Positions 48,167-56,577 of a stretch of 64,000 nucleotides of DNA are shown here, in pieces. Both the position numbers and the translations under genes were made by a program. This stretch comes from Streptomyces hyaluromycini (GTDB taxonomy: Bacteria > Actinomycetota > Actinomycetes > Streptomycetales > Streptomycetaceae): NCBI RefSeq assembly GCF_002217755.1, contig NZ_BCFL01000022.1, positions 434,001 to 498,000 on the forward strand, written 5' to 3'. The stretch's first letter is position 1; the number at the start of each line of letters is the position of its first letter. The notes under the pieces are model-generated. The model was not told the DNA's origin, made no database searches, and saw only the letters and a list, made by a program, of their open reading frames with translations.

Positions 48167-49552
48167 ATGTCGAAAGCCACGCCGACCCCGTCCGCGCTGC
48201 ACAACGGGAGCGGCACCCGTACGAACGCCGTACGGGTGGGGACCGCGAGCATGCTCGGGACCTTCATCGAGTTCTACGACTTCACCTGTTACGGCTTCCT
48301 GGTCGTGTACACGGCGCCTCTGTTCTTCCCGGCGGACAACCCGGGCGCGGGGATCCTCGCCTCCCTGGGCGTCTACGGGGTGGGGTATCTCGCCCGCCCG
48401 CTGGGCGCGCTGTTCTTCGGCCGGCTCGGCGACCGGCGCGGGCGCCGCTTCGCGTTGCTCGTCACCGTCATCGGGATGGGCGGCGCGACCACCCTCATGG
48501 GGCTGCTGCCGACCTACGGCACGGTCGGGGTCGCCGCGCCCGTCCTGCTGGTCCTCGTCCGGATGGTGCAGGGATTCTGCGCGGGCGGCGAGATCGGGGG
48601 CGCCGCCACGCTGGTGGCGGAGTCCGACGGCGGCTGCAGACGCGGACGGCTCCAGGCACTCATACCGCTGGGTTCGAGTCTGGGGGTCGCCGTCTCCCCG
48701 GCGGTGGTCGGTCTGCTGGTGACGGTTCTCGGCGCGCAGGACATGGCGCACTGGGGCTGGCGCATCCCGCTGCTGCTGTCCGCGGCGATGACGCTCGCGG
48801 TGGTGGTCTACCGGGTGCGGGTCGAGGACTCCCCGGAGTTCCGTTCCCTGGCCGAGGCGGAAGCGGTCGAACGGTCGCCGGTGCGCACCGCGCTGCGCGG
48901 TCACTGGCGCATGATCACGGTCTCGGCCGTGCTCAACCTCGTCGTCACCATGGTGCTCGGCGTCTTGGTCAACTACATGAGCGTCTACCTGCTCGCCGTC
49001 CTGGGCGTGCCGGCCGTCAAGGTGTACTGGCTGTCGGCGGTCTGCCTGTTCCTCGGGGCCGGCGGGTTCCTGGTGGGCGGCTGGTGGACCGACCGCTTCG
49101 GACGCCGGTCGGCGATGCTGCTGGGCCTCGGCGGTTCGGCCGCCCTGGTCTTCCCCGTGCTGTACGGCATGCGGAGTGTGCGCTCCGGTGGCGCCTGGGC
49201 GCTCGTCGCGGCCGGTGCCCTGTACGTCCTGGCGCTCGCGCTCAGTTACGCGGCGGCGCCGTCGATGTACGTCACGTTGACCCAGGCGTTCCCGACCCGG
49301 GTGCGCTACACGTCGGCTGCGTTCGCCTACAACGCGGGCGCCGTTGCCGGCGGTGGTCTCACGCCCTGTCTCGCCGCCCAGCTGACCCGGACGGCGGGGC
49401 CGCCGGCGGCGGGCTGGCTGGTGGTCGCCGCCGCGGTGACCGGGGTCACGGTGATGTGGCTGCTGACGTCGAGGTCCCGGCGGACGGCAATCTCCGACCG
49501 GAGTATTGACGAACCCAATGAGTTCAATCGTATAACTGATACAGATAACTAA
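48167..49552 (+). CDS. MFS transporter, metabolite:H+ symporter (MHS) type
   Basis: A 461-residue membrane protein with 12 predicted segments. The start MLGTFIEFYDFTCYGFLV, the loop GRLGDRRGRR and the motif RMVQGFCAGGEIGGA identify the MHS branch, which imports carboxylates and other small metabolites with protons. AGGAGGAGA precedes the ATG at 48167. It probably takes up the pathway substrate or a breakdown acid. Its last codons contain operator copy 6, which belongs to the next gene, so binding there overlaps this coding sequence. Confidence 0.9.
   Translation: MSKATPTPSALHNGSGTRTNAVRVGTASMLGTFIEFYDFTCYGFLVVYTAPLFFPADNPGAGILASLGVYGVGYLARPLGALFFGRLGDRRGRRFALLVTVIGMGGATTLMGLLPTYGTVGVAAPVLLVLVRMVQGFCAGGEIGGAATLVAESDGGCRRGRLQALIPLGSSLGVAVSPAVVGLLVTVLGAQDMAHWGWRIPLLLSAAMTLAVVVYRVRVEDSPEFRSLAEAEAVERSPVRTALRGHWRMITVSAVLNLVVTMVLGVLVNYMSVYLLAVLGVPAVKVYWLSAVCLFLGAGGFLVGGWWTDRFGRRSAMLLGLGGSAALVFPVLYGMRSVRSGGAWALVAAGALYVLALALSYAAAPSMYVTLTQAFPTRVRYTSAAFAYNAGAVAGGGLTPCLAAQLTRTAGPPAAGWLVVAAAVTGVTVMWLLTSRSRRTAISDRSIDEPNEFNRITDTDN
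49526..49541. promoter_or_regulatory. Region B operator, copy 6 (inside the MHS gene end)
   Basis: AATCGTA-TA-ACTGATA, 7-2-7 spacing, lies 29 bases before the start of the UGSC-like gene and within the last ten codons of the transporter gene. Confidence 0.6.
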
Positions 49553-49569
49553 ATCCATGAGGAGAAGCC

Positions 49570-51273
49570 GTGACGATCGAAGCCGGCGTAGACCAGGCCG
49601 CCTTTGAGGTGGTCAATCCGACCGCGGACAAGCTGGACTCCGCGGAGACCTCCCTGGCCCCGCGACTGGACACACTCGACGGAAAGGTGCTGGGCCTGCT
49701 GTCCAACAGCAAGCCCAACGCCGAGATCGCGCTCCAGGCGGTGGCGGAGAAGATCAAGGAGACCTACCCGGACCTCAAGATCCGTCTCTACCCCGGCTCC
49801 ATCCGCTTCGAACCCGGGCTGCTGCGGCGGGCCATCGAGGAGAGCGACGCCCTCATCGGCGCCACGGCGGACTGCGGTGCCTGCACGTCCTGGCTGATCC
49901 ACGACGGCGCGCAGGCCGAGAAGGCGGGCGTCCCCCAGGTCACGATCGTGGCCCGGGGCTTCGAGCGCGACACGGACACCAGTGCCAAGGTGTTCGGCGT
50001 CCCCGGGCTCCAGTACGTGGTCGTGCCCCGCGTCTTCACCGCGCTCACGCCGGAACAGGCGACCGAGCAGACGCTGCCGGTGGCGGACGACATCATCAAG
50101 GCCCTCACCCGGACTCCCGCTGCCATCCCGGCCGACACCGCAGGGCAGGAGGATGACGAGGAGCGGCAGGAGACGTACACCTTCCATGGCCAGGACCCGG
50201 TGGCGGCCGTCGAAGCCTTCAACGAGTTCTACCTCCAGAAGGACTTCGGTGACGGACTGCCGCTCCACCCGCCGACCCGGGCGAAGGTGGAGGCCATCAT
50301 CGAGGCCCAGGGGCTGCCCCGGGACGAACTGGTCCTCACCATCCCGCCGTTGCACGGCCATGGAACCCTGGAGCGGATAGCGGTCAACGCCGCCATGGCC
50401 GGGTGCCGTCCGGAGGAGCTGCCTGTCGTGATCGCCGCGCTCAAGGCGATTCACGCGTGCCCCCCTCCGATGAACCTCTCGGTCCTGATGTCGACCGGGG
50501 CTTTCGCGCCCGTGATCCTCGTCAACGGGCCGCTGGTGAAGAAGCTCGGCATCAACAGCGGGCGCAGTCCGCTCGGGCCGGGCCTCAACAACCGGGTCAA
50601 CATCCGCATCGGGCGGGCGGTCGCCCTGACGCTGCGCAACCTCGGCGCGTGGATACCGGGACGCATGGACCTCGACACCATCGGCACCGTGCGCAAGAAC
50701 ATCCAGGTGTTCGGCGAGAACGAGGACGAGAGTCCCTGGGAGCCGTACCAGGTCGGCAAGGGCCTGCGGCCCGACGACAGCACCGTGACCGTGGTGCACA
50801 CCGTGGGGGAGTGGGACCTCGGCTCCAACCACGGACCGGCGGACCGCCGTATCCGGTCCATCGCGGCGCGCACCCCCACGCTCACCCAGGTCGGTTTCAT
50901 GACGAGCACCCTGGCCGGCCTCGAAGGCAACGAGGACGGCCTGTTCTACCTGCTGCCGCCGGAGACGGCGCGGAAGTTCGCCGACGCGGGGCTGAGCAAG
51001 GACGCGGTGAAGAGGTTTCTGCTGCACAACATCCGGCCGCGGATCTGGGACGTCGTCGCGCCGTTCATCGACTTCCGGGAGCGCGGCCTGGTCCGGCCCG
51101 AGTGGGAGTGGATGTTCCAGCTCACCCCCGAGGAGCAGCGGACCCAGACGATCCAGGCGTTCAACGACCCGGCCGCGATCAACATCGCCGTCGCCGGGCA
51201 CGGCACGCCCAAGGAGTTCGTCTTCGGCACGATGACCACGCCGATCACCGTGAAGATCGCCCCGCTCGCATAG
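49570..51273 (+). CDS. UGSC-like domain protein with large C-terminal domain
   Basis: A 567-residue protein. The N-terminal part (about 30-180) resembles the family known as UGSC (seleno)proteins: GATADCGACTSWLIHDG at 97-113 places Cys102-Gly-Ala-Cys105 where selenocysteine-Gly-Ser-Cys occurs, and both are ordinary TGC codons. This CxxC pair looks redox active. The C-terminal part (about 205-567; FGDGLPLHPPTRAKVEAI, MAGCRPEELPVVIAALKAIHACPPP with Cys279 and Cys297) I cannot assign to a known enzyme. GAGGAGAAG precedes the GTG start. A thioredoxin gene follows after 34 bases, which suggests the two work together. The function is unknown; substrate reduction or thiol-linked chemistry in the pathway is an inference. 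Confidence 0.8.
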   Translation: MTIEAGVDQAAFEVVNPTADKLDSAETSLAPRLDTLDGKVLGLLSNSKPNAEIALQAVAEKIKETYPDLKIRLYPGSIRFEPGLLRRAIEESDALIGATADCGACTSWLIHDGAQAEKAGVPQVTIVARGFERDTDTSAKVFGVPGLQYVVVPRVFTALTPEQATEQTLPVADDIIKALTRTPAAIPADTAGQEDDEERQETYTFHGQDPVAAVEAFNEFYLQKDFGDGLPLHPPTRAKVEAIIEAQGLPRDELVLTIPPLHGHGTLERIAVNAAMAGCRPEELPVVIAALKAIHACPPPMNLSVLMSTGAFAPVILVNGPLVKKLGINSGRSPLGPGLNNRVNIRIGRAVALTLRNLGAWIPGRMDLDTIGTVRKNIQVFGENEDESPWEPYQVGKGLRPDDSTVTVVHTVGEWDLGSNHGPADRRIRSIAARTPTLTQVGFMTSTLAGLEGNEDGLFYLLPPETARKFADAGLSKDAVKRFLLHNIRPRIWDVVAPFIDFRERGLVRPEWEWMFQLTPEEQRTQTIQAFNDPAAINIAVAGHGTPKEFVFGTMTTPITVKIAPLA

Positions 51274-51307
51274 TCCCGCGCGCAGGCGGAGGAAGGAAGG
51301 CACGCTC

Positions 51308-51634
51308 ATGGCAGCAGTCGTCCGCGCGGTCACCGACGACGACTTCGACGAGGCCGTCCAGGGGACCGGGCGACCGGTGCTGGTGGACTTCTGGGCTCCG
51401 TGGTGCGGCCCGTGCCGGGCGATGGGGCCCATTCTCGACGCGATGGCCGAGGCGCACGAAGGGGCCCTCGACATCGTGAAGGTCAACCTGGACGAGAGCC
51501 CCCGGGCGGCCCAGCGGCACGGTGTCTCCTCGATCCCCGCGCTCCTGCTGTTCTCCGCCGGGGAGCTCGTGACGACGCTGGTGGGAGCCAAGCCCCGCAC
51601 GATGATCGAGAAGGCCATCGCCGAGTACCTGTGA
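51308..51634 (+). CDS. Thioredoxin
   Basis: A 108-residue thioredoxin with the active site WCGPC (Cys33, Cys36), FWAPWCGPCRAMGP, and SSIPALLLFSAG with the conserved cis-Pro. It reduces disulfides. GAGGAAGGAAGG precedes the ATG. Its place directly behind the UGSC-like gene suggests that it recycles the CxxC of that protein, as opposed to acting as the housekeeping thioredoxin, which is normally encoded with its reductase. Confidence 0.93.
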   Translation: MAAVVRAVTDDDFDEAVQGTGRPVLVDFWAPWCGPCRAMGPILDAMAEAHEGALDIVKVNLDESPRAAQRHGVSSIPALLLFSAGELVTTLVGAKPRTMIEKAIAEYL

Positions 51635-51647
51635 CGTGCGAGAGCGG

Positions 51648-51719
51648 CGGGCCGGTGCGGCCCCGGGGTTCCGGGGTCCACACCGGCCCATCCGGGTCGG
51701 CCCGGGTCCACACCGGCCC
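51648..51719. terminator. Inverted and direct repeats between convergent genes
   Basis: GGGCCGGTG (51648-51656) can pair with either of two CACCGGCCC copies (51681-51689, 51711-51719), each inside a repeated GGTCCACACCGGCCC unit. The alternative stems make a likely bidirectional terminator. Confidence 0.55.
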
Positions 51720-51732
51720 GCCCGTGGACGTG

Positions 51733-52512
51733 TCAGAGGTGGTAGGCGAACTTCCGGCCCGCGCCGCCGTCGACCACCAGGGTCTGACCCGTGATCCAGG
51801 CCGAGAGGTCCGTCAGGAAGAACAGGATGGCCGACGCGATGTCGCTCGTCCTGCCCACCCGCCCCAACGGCACCTGTCCGGCGGCCCTGTCGTAGTAGTC
51901 GGGCTCGGGGTGCCGCTCGGCCACGCGAGGGGTCGCCGTCTGGCCGGGGGCGACGACGTTCACCCGGATGTCCGGTCCGAGTTCGAGGGACGCCGTACTG
52001 ACCAGGTTGACGAGGCCCGCCTTCGCCGCGCCGTACACGGCGTGACGGGGGGCGGACCGCAGACCTGAGACGGAACCGACGAACACCATGGAGCCGCCTT
52101 CCGTCATGGCCCTCGCGCCGACCTGTAGGGCGAGGAAGACATGACGGAGGTTCAGATCGAGCCCGCGCTGCCAGAGTTCGTCGGTCACCTCGCCCAGCGG
52201 GCCGTTGTCGGAGATGCCGACGATGTCCGCCAGCCCGTGCAGCGGACCGAAGCGCGCGACGGCCCCGGCGACCAGCCGCTCCACATCCGCGCGGTCGGTG
52301 GCGTCGCCGGTGAGGGCCAGGCCGTCGACCTCCTCGGCTACCGCGGCGGCGCGCTCGGGGTCCCTGTCGACCACGGACACCCTGGCACCGACGTGCGCCG
52401 CGGCCAGACAGGTCTGCCGGCCGATGCCCAGCCCCCCGCCGAGTACGAGGACATGCCTGCCCTTGAGATCGATCAGGCCGCGGTAGTCGGGCGTGAGTTC
52501 GGTGATGCCCAT
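51733..52512 (-). CDS. Short-chain dehydrogenase/reductase (atypical)
   Basis: A 259-residue SDR. The cofactor loop is GGGLGIG (25-31) and the catalytic residues are Ser147, Tyr160 and Lys164 in YGAAK. The NNAG motif that normally stabilises the central sheet is replaced by ADIVG, which is unusual. The early stretch (1-18, DYRGLIDLKG) is a longer lead than normal. It should oxidise or reduce an alcohol/ketone pair. It is convergent with the thioredoxin gene and divergent from the esterase gene at 52747, with operator copy 7 between. Confidence 0.83.
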   Translation of the reverse strand: MGITELTPDYRGLIDLKGRHVLVLGGGLGIGRQTCLAAAHVGARVSVVDRDPERAAAVAEEVDGLALTGDATDRADVERLVAGAVARFGPLHGLADIVGISDNGPLGEVTDELWQRGLDLNLRHVFLALQVGARAMTEGGSMVFVGSVSGLRSAPRHAVYGAAKAGLVNLVSTASLELGPDIRVNVVAPGQTATPRVAERHPEPDYYDRAAGQVPLGRVGRTSDIASAILFFLTDLSAWITGQTLVVDGGAGRKFAYHL

Positions 52513-52620
52513 CGTGCCTCCCTCTCTGCCGAGGGGCCGGTCCGCAAGACGCCGCAGAAGGTGCTGACACGTTCCTTGACGCCCGACGGAGCCACCTCGT
52601 TAATATAGCCATATCCGTTA

Positions 52621-52636
52621 AAGAAGTTAGATGAAT
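52621..52636. promoter_or_regulatory. Region B operator, copy 7 (weak)
   Basis: AAGAAGT-TA-GATGAAT has the same layout but several mismatches. It lies in the AT-rich part of the 234-base gap between the divergent SDR and esterase genes; the rest of the gap shows no gene. Confidence 0.35.
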
Positions 52637-52746
52637 AAGGGAGAAGTGTTCAACGCCCGGGCCGAAGTCCGGACTTGAGGGAGCGGGACACCGCGACCGT
52701 GCCGCACGGATCCGCGTCCGCCGCCCGATGGAGAGGTGAACCCCGA

Positions 52747-53766
52747 ATGATCCAGGTGCAGCCGGAACGCTTTCTCCGTGGTGTGCTGCCGGGACTGTCG
52801 TGGGCCGACGGCGGCTCGCGACTGCCGCTCGCGGGGTGCGCGAAGCTGACGGCCGACACCGTGCGGGCCGCCCGCGTGCCGGCCGGGGTCCACCTCGCCT
52901 TCACCGGACCGGTGTCGACGGTCGAGCTGACGGTGGAGGTGGGGGAGCGGACCACCGTGCCGGCCCCCACCGTCCCCGACGGATTCGTCGTACGGGTGCC
53001 GGGGAGCCCCTCCCGCCTGGTCCCCCTGCCCTCCCGGGACGGAACAGTACGTGTGCGGTTGCCGGACCGGGACCGGGACCGCGTCGTGCGGGTGTACCTG
53101 CCCGAGTCGACGGAGGTGACGGTGGTCGGCCTGGCGGGCGACCAGAGCCCGGAACCCGCTGCGCGGGGCCCTCTCTGGGTGGTCTACGGCGACTCCATCA
53201 CGCAGGGCTGGTCGGTCACGGAGCCCGGCCTGGCATGGCCCTCGCAGGTCGCCGACACCCTCGGACTCGACCTGGTCAACCTCGGTTTCGCGGGGGCGGC
53301 GCGCGGCGAACTCCTGACCGCCGACGTGCTCGCCGCCTCCGGGGCGGAGGCCGTGACCCTGGCCTGGGGAACCAACGCCTACTCGTCCCTGCCGACCAGC
53401 ACCGCCCAGATCGCGGAGACCATGCGGCTCTACCTCACCGCCGTACGCGAAGGCCTTCCCGAGGCCCCGGTCGTGGTGGTGAGCCCGATCGTCCGCCCGG
53501 ACGCCGAGCACGTACCCAACCGGTTCGGCGCGAGCCTCGCCGATCTCCGTGGGGCCCTGGAGGAAGCGGTGCGCCGGTTCGCCGAGGTGGGCGGGGACGG
53601 CCGTGTGACGCTCGTGCCGGGACTGGACCTCGTAGCGCCCGAACACCTCGTGGACGGCATCCATCCAGGGGACACGGGGCACCGCAGCCTCGCCGAGGGC
53701 GTCGTCCCGCACGTCGCCGCCGGGCTCGGACGGGACGTCGTACCCGCGAGGGCGGGGGCGACATGA
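52747..53766 (+). CDS. SGNH-family hydrolase/esterase
   Basis: A 339-residue two-domain esterase. An N-terminal beta-rich domain (about 1-135) is followed by an SGNH hydrolase domain with the nucleophile in YGDSITQG, the oxyanion Gly in LGFAG, Asn in WGTNAY and the Asp/His pair in DGIHPGD. The layout resembles carbohydrate esterase family 2-like enzymes. No signal peptide is seen, so it acts in the cytoplasm. An ester made by a BVMO would be a natural substrate. GGAGAGGTG lies before the ATG at 52747. Two SDR genes follow. Confidence 0.87.
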   Translation: MIQVQPERFLRGVLPGLSWADGGSRLPLAGCAKLTADTVRAARVPAGVHLAFTGPVSTVELTVEVGERTTVPAPTVPDGFVVRVPGSPSRLVPLPSRDGTVRVRLPDRDRDRVVRVYLPESTEVTVVGLAGDQSPEPAARGPLWVVYGDSITQGWSVTEPGLAWPSQVADTLGLDLVNLGFAGAARGELLTADVLAASGAEAVTLAWGTNAYSSLPTSTAQIAETMRLYLTAVREGLPEAPVVVVSPIVRPDAEHVPNRFGASLADLRGALEEAVRRFAEVGGDGRVTLVPGLDLVAPEHLVDGIHPGDTGHRSLAEGVVPHVAAGLGRDVVPARAGAT

Positions 53767-53844
53767 CGAGCCGTCCGAAAAGCGCCCGCCGCCCTAGTGA
53801 CCGCACCAGCGCAGCACCGCCGCACAACGGCGGGGAGGAGTGAG

Positions 53845-54636
53845 ATGGACCCGTCGAACGTGTTCCGGCTGACCGGAAAGGTGGCCGTGGTCACCGGCGC
53901 CGGGAGCGGCATCGGGCGGGCGAGCGCGGGTGTCCTCGCCGCGGCCGGCGCCCGGGTCGTCGTCGCCGATCTGGACCTGGCGGGCGCCGAGGAGACCGTG
54001 GCCGGCATCAAGGAGGAAGGCGGGGAGGCCATGGCCCGCCGGGCCGACGTGTCGGATCCGGCCGCCATGGGCGCGCTGGTCGACGAGACCGTCTCCGGAC
54101 TCGGACGGCTGGACGTCCTCGTCAACAACGCGGGCATCATGATCCGCCGTCCGCTCGTGGAGGTCCCGCCGGACGAGTTCGACCGCATCCTGTCGGTCGA
54201 CCTCAAGAGCGTTCTCTACGGCAGCCAGGCCGCGGCGCGGGTGATGCGGCCGGGGTCGAGCATCGTCAACACCCTCTCCACGATCATCGACTTCGCCACC
54301 GCCGGCACCGGCTCCTACGCCGCCGCCAAGAAGGGCGGCGAGGCGCTGACCCGGACCTTCGCCGTCGAACTGGGACCCCGGGGCATCCGGGTCAACGGCG
54401 TCGCACCCGGCTGGACGGACACCGGCATCACCCGGCAGCGGCACGTGGACGACGCGGGCGAGTTCCAGCAGAGCGGGTTCGACCAACTCGCCAGCAGGAT
54501 GGCCGCGGCCGCTCCGCTGGGAACGGTGGCCGAAGCCGTCGACTCCGCGTACGCCGTGCTCTATCTGGCGTCGGACGCGAGCCGCTGCGTCACCGGACAC
54601 GTGATCCGCGTCAACGGCGGCGCGTCCATGGCCTGA
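53845..54636 (+). CDS. Short-chain dehydrogenase/reductase
   Basis: A 263-residue SDR with cofactor loop TGAGSGIG at 17-24, NNAG, and catalytic Ser145, Tyr158 and Lys162 in YAAAK. The extra stretch HVDDAGEFQQSGFDQLASRM sits in the substrate loop. Asp42 after the second strand suggests NAD preference. GGGGAGGAG precedes the ATG. It lies 78 bases after the esterase gene and nine bases before the next SDR gene, so three genes probably form one operon. The substrate is likely a ring alcohol or ketone. Confidence 0.87.
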   Translation: MDPSNVFRLTGKVAVVTGAGSGIGRASAGVLAAAGARVVVADLDLAGAEETVAGIKEEGGEAMARRADVSDPAAMGALVDETVSGLGRLDVLVNNAGIMIRRPLVEVPPDEFDRILSVDLKSVLYGSQAAARVMRPGSSIVNTLSTIIDFATAGTGSYAAAKKGGEALTRTFAVELGPRGIRVNGVAPGWTDTGITRQRHVDDAGEFQQSGFDQLASRMAAAAPLGTVAEAVDSAYAVLYLASDASRCVTGHVIRVNGGASMA

Positions 54637-54645
54637 GGGGCGATC

Positions 54646-55416
54646 ATGACAGGAAGACTGCAGGGCAAGGTGGCACTGATCACCGGATCCGCGCGCGGCC
54701 AAGGCGCCTGCGAGGCTGCTCTGTTCGCGCGGGAGGGCGCCGAGGTCATCGTCAGTGACGTACTGGACGATCGCGGTGCGGCGACCGCACGTTCGGTGGC
54801 GGGCTGCTACCTCCACCTCGACGTGACCTCCGTCGCGGACTGGAGCGCCGCCGCCGACACCGTGCGCGAGCGGTTCGGGCGGCTGGACGTGCTGGTCAAC
54901 AACGCGGGGATCGCACCCGCACGGCTGGGCCGGGTGGACGAACTCGACGTCGAGGACCACCTCCGGCTCTTCGACGTCAACGTCCACGGCGCCTTCTACG
55001 GCATCCGCGCCCTGCTGCCCCTGCTGCGGAAGGGCCGCGGCGCCTCCGTTATCAACGTGTCCTCGATCGACGGGCTGACCGGCATCGGCTCGATGGCGAG
55101 CTATGTCGCGTCGAAGCACGCGCTGACCGGGCTCACCCGGTCGATGGCGATCGATCTGGGCCCCCTCGGGATCAGGGTCAACTCCCTGCACCCGGGGGTC
55201 ATCGACACACCTCTGGTCCGCTCGATCGGCGAGGCCCGGTCGGCGCGGCTGGCCCGCACCGTGGGGCGGCAGCCCCTGGCCCGGATGGGCCGGTCCGAGG
55301 AGGTCGCGGCCATGGCCCTCTTCCTCGCCTCGGACGAGGCGTCGTACTGCACCGGGTCCCAGTTCACCGCCGACGGCGGTCATCTCGCCGGCCCCTACCG
55401 GGAGTTACCTGTCTGA
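54646..55416 (+). CDS. SDR similar to 3-alpha(20-beta)-hydroxysteroid dehydrogenases
   Basis: A 256-residue SDR with cofactor loop TGSARGQG at 14-21, NNAG, and catalytic Ser140, Tyr153 and Lys157 in YVASK. The overall pattern, including YLHLDVTSVADW and NSLHPGVIDTPL, is like the Streptomyces 20-beta-hydroxysteroid dehydrogenase and related enzymes. This supports a steroid- or terpenoid-like substrate but does not prove it. It is the last gene of the esterase/SDR/SDR group and is followed by a small hairpin. Confidence 0.87.
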   Translation: MTGRLQGKVALITGSARGQGACEAALFAREGAEVIVSDVLDDRGAATARSVAGCYLHLDVTSVADWSAAADTVRERFGRLDVLVNNAGIAPARLGRVDELDVEDHLRLFDVNVHGAFYGIRALLPLLRKGRGASVINVSSIDGLTGIGSMASYVASKHALTGLTRSMAIDLGPLGIRVNSLHPGVIDTPLVRSIGEARSARLARTVGRQPLARMGRSEEVAAMALFLASDEASYCTGSQFTADGGHLAGPYRELPV

Positions 55417-55422
55417 CCAAGG

Positions 55423-55440
55423 CCCGGCCGACCGGCCGGG
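55423..55440 (+). terminator. Short hairpin after the SDR gene
   Basis: An 8-base-pair inverted repeat (55423-55430 with 55433-55440) with almost no loop, seven bases after the stop codon. The gap to the IclR gene at 55599 holds nothing else recognisable. Confidence 0.5.
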
Positions 55441-55598
55441 ACGAGCCGCTTTGACCAAGAGCGGGCTCCGCCGGGAGTCCGTTGTGATCCGAAGTGATCT
55501 GACGATGCAGAGCCGATGAAGTCTTTCCCCATGAGGGACCCGTTGGACGACGCCCCGTGCCGACCAGGGCGCCGTCCAGGGATGCTCAGGAGGTCACC

Positions 55599-56429
55599 GT
55601 GTCCGAATCCCCGTCCAGCATGGTCGACAGGGTCGTCATGATCCTGGGTGTCTTCGAGCGGTCCACGGGACCGCTCAACCTGGGGCAGATCAGCGCACGC
55701 AGCGGTCTCCCGCGCTCCTCCGTGCACCGGATTCTCCAGCAGCTGGTCAACGCCCGCCTGCTGAGCAGGTACGACAACGAATACCGGCTGGGACTGCGGA
55801 TGTTCGAGATCGGCAGCCTGGTCGTGCACCGCACCCGGATGAACGAGGCCGCCAGGCCCCTGTTGCAGGAACTGTGCGCGGCCACGGGACACGTGGTGCA
55901 CCTGGCGGTACTCGACCGGCGGGACGTCGTCTACCTGGACAGGGTCGGCGGGAACTTCGCCAGCACCCTGCCGTCCAGGATCGGGGGCCGTTTCCCGGCC
56001 CACTGCACCGCGGTGGGCAAGGCGATCCTCGCCCACTCGCCCAAGGAGGTGGTGGACGAGTACCTCTGGAGCGATCTGGGCCGCCGTACGGAGGCCAGCA
56101 TCACCACGCCCCGGGCCCTGGAAGCCGTCCTCGCCCGGATCCGCAGCACCGGATACGCCACGGAGACCGGCGAGTCCGTCTCCGGGGTGTCCTGCGTCGC
56201 CGCACCCGTTCTCGTCATGAACCAGGCGGTTGCCGGCATCTCGGTGTGCGGCCCGCAGGAGCGCATCCGTGTCGACGAGCTGAAGTTCCATGTGAAGTGG
56301 ATCGCCGCCGAGATCTCCCGCCGTCTGACCGCCACCTCCACGCCACGGCCGCGCCCGCGCCCGCTGATCACTTCTGTCCCGCTCAGCGGGCACATGGCGT
56401 CCGCAGGCGTGGCCGACGCCGGACGATGA
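55599..56429 (+). CDS. IclR family regulator
   Basis: A 276-residue IclR regulator with an N-terminal winged helix (about 10-70; LGQISARSGLPRSSVHRILQQL) and a C-terminal effector domain (GGRFPAHCTAVGKAILA, TGESVSGVSCVAAPV). The 40-residue Pro/Arg-rich tail is longer than usual. IclR proteins commonly control aromatic and meta-cleavage operons in response to an aromatic acid. The GTG at 55599 has CAGGAGG upstream. It lies directly in front of the lower meta-cleavage operon on the same strand and probably controls it, with the small frame at 56437 between. Confidence 0.88.
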   Translation: MSESPSSMVDRVVMILGVFERSTGPLNLGQISARSGLPRSSVHRILQQLVNARLLSRYDNEYRLGLRMFEIGSLVVHRTRMNEAARPLLQELCAATGHVVHLAVLDRRDVVYLDRVGGNFASTLPSRIGGRFPAHCTAVGKAILAHSPKEVVDEYLWSDLGRRTEASITTPRALEAVLARIRSTGYATETGESVSGVSCVAAPVLVMNQAVAGISVCGPQERIRVDELKFHVKWIAAEISRRLTATSTPRPRPRPLITSVPLSGHMASAGVADAGR

Positions 56430-56436
56430 GTGCGTG

Positions 56437-56577
56437 ATGGACGAAGCGGTGATGACCGCGAACCCGCGACGACCGGCCCCGGCGTCGGACCCGGCCCCGG
56501 CGTCGGACCCGGCCGCGATCCGCCGGCCCCGCACACCGCGGTGCCGGTGGACCGCCGCCCGCGGAGGACCCTCATGA
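56437..56577 (+). other. Possible 46-codon frame coupled to the hydratase, with internal repeat
   Basis: It begins MDEAVMTANPRR, continues with PAPASDPAPASDPA and ends in a TGA that overlaps the hydratase ATG (ATGA at 56574-56577). It is encoded partly by two exact 18-bp repeats (56473-56490, 56491-56508). The ribosome site is weak and no family is known. It may be a coupling leader or chance. Confidence 0.3.

Noticed and set aside
49870..49885. Selenocysteine in the UGSC-like protein
   Set aside because: The codons at both motif positions are TGC, not TGA, so this is a cysteine version.
49549..51711. A 720-codon minus-strand frame opposite the UGSC-like and thioredoxin genes
   Set aside because: Shadow frame: repetitive His/Arg/Gly-rich translation, no ribosome site, and the plus strand has clear domain matches.
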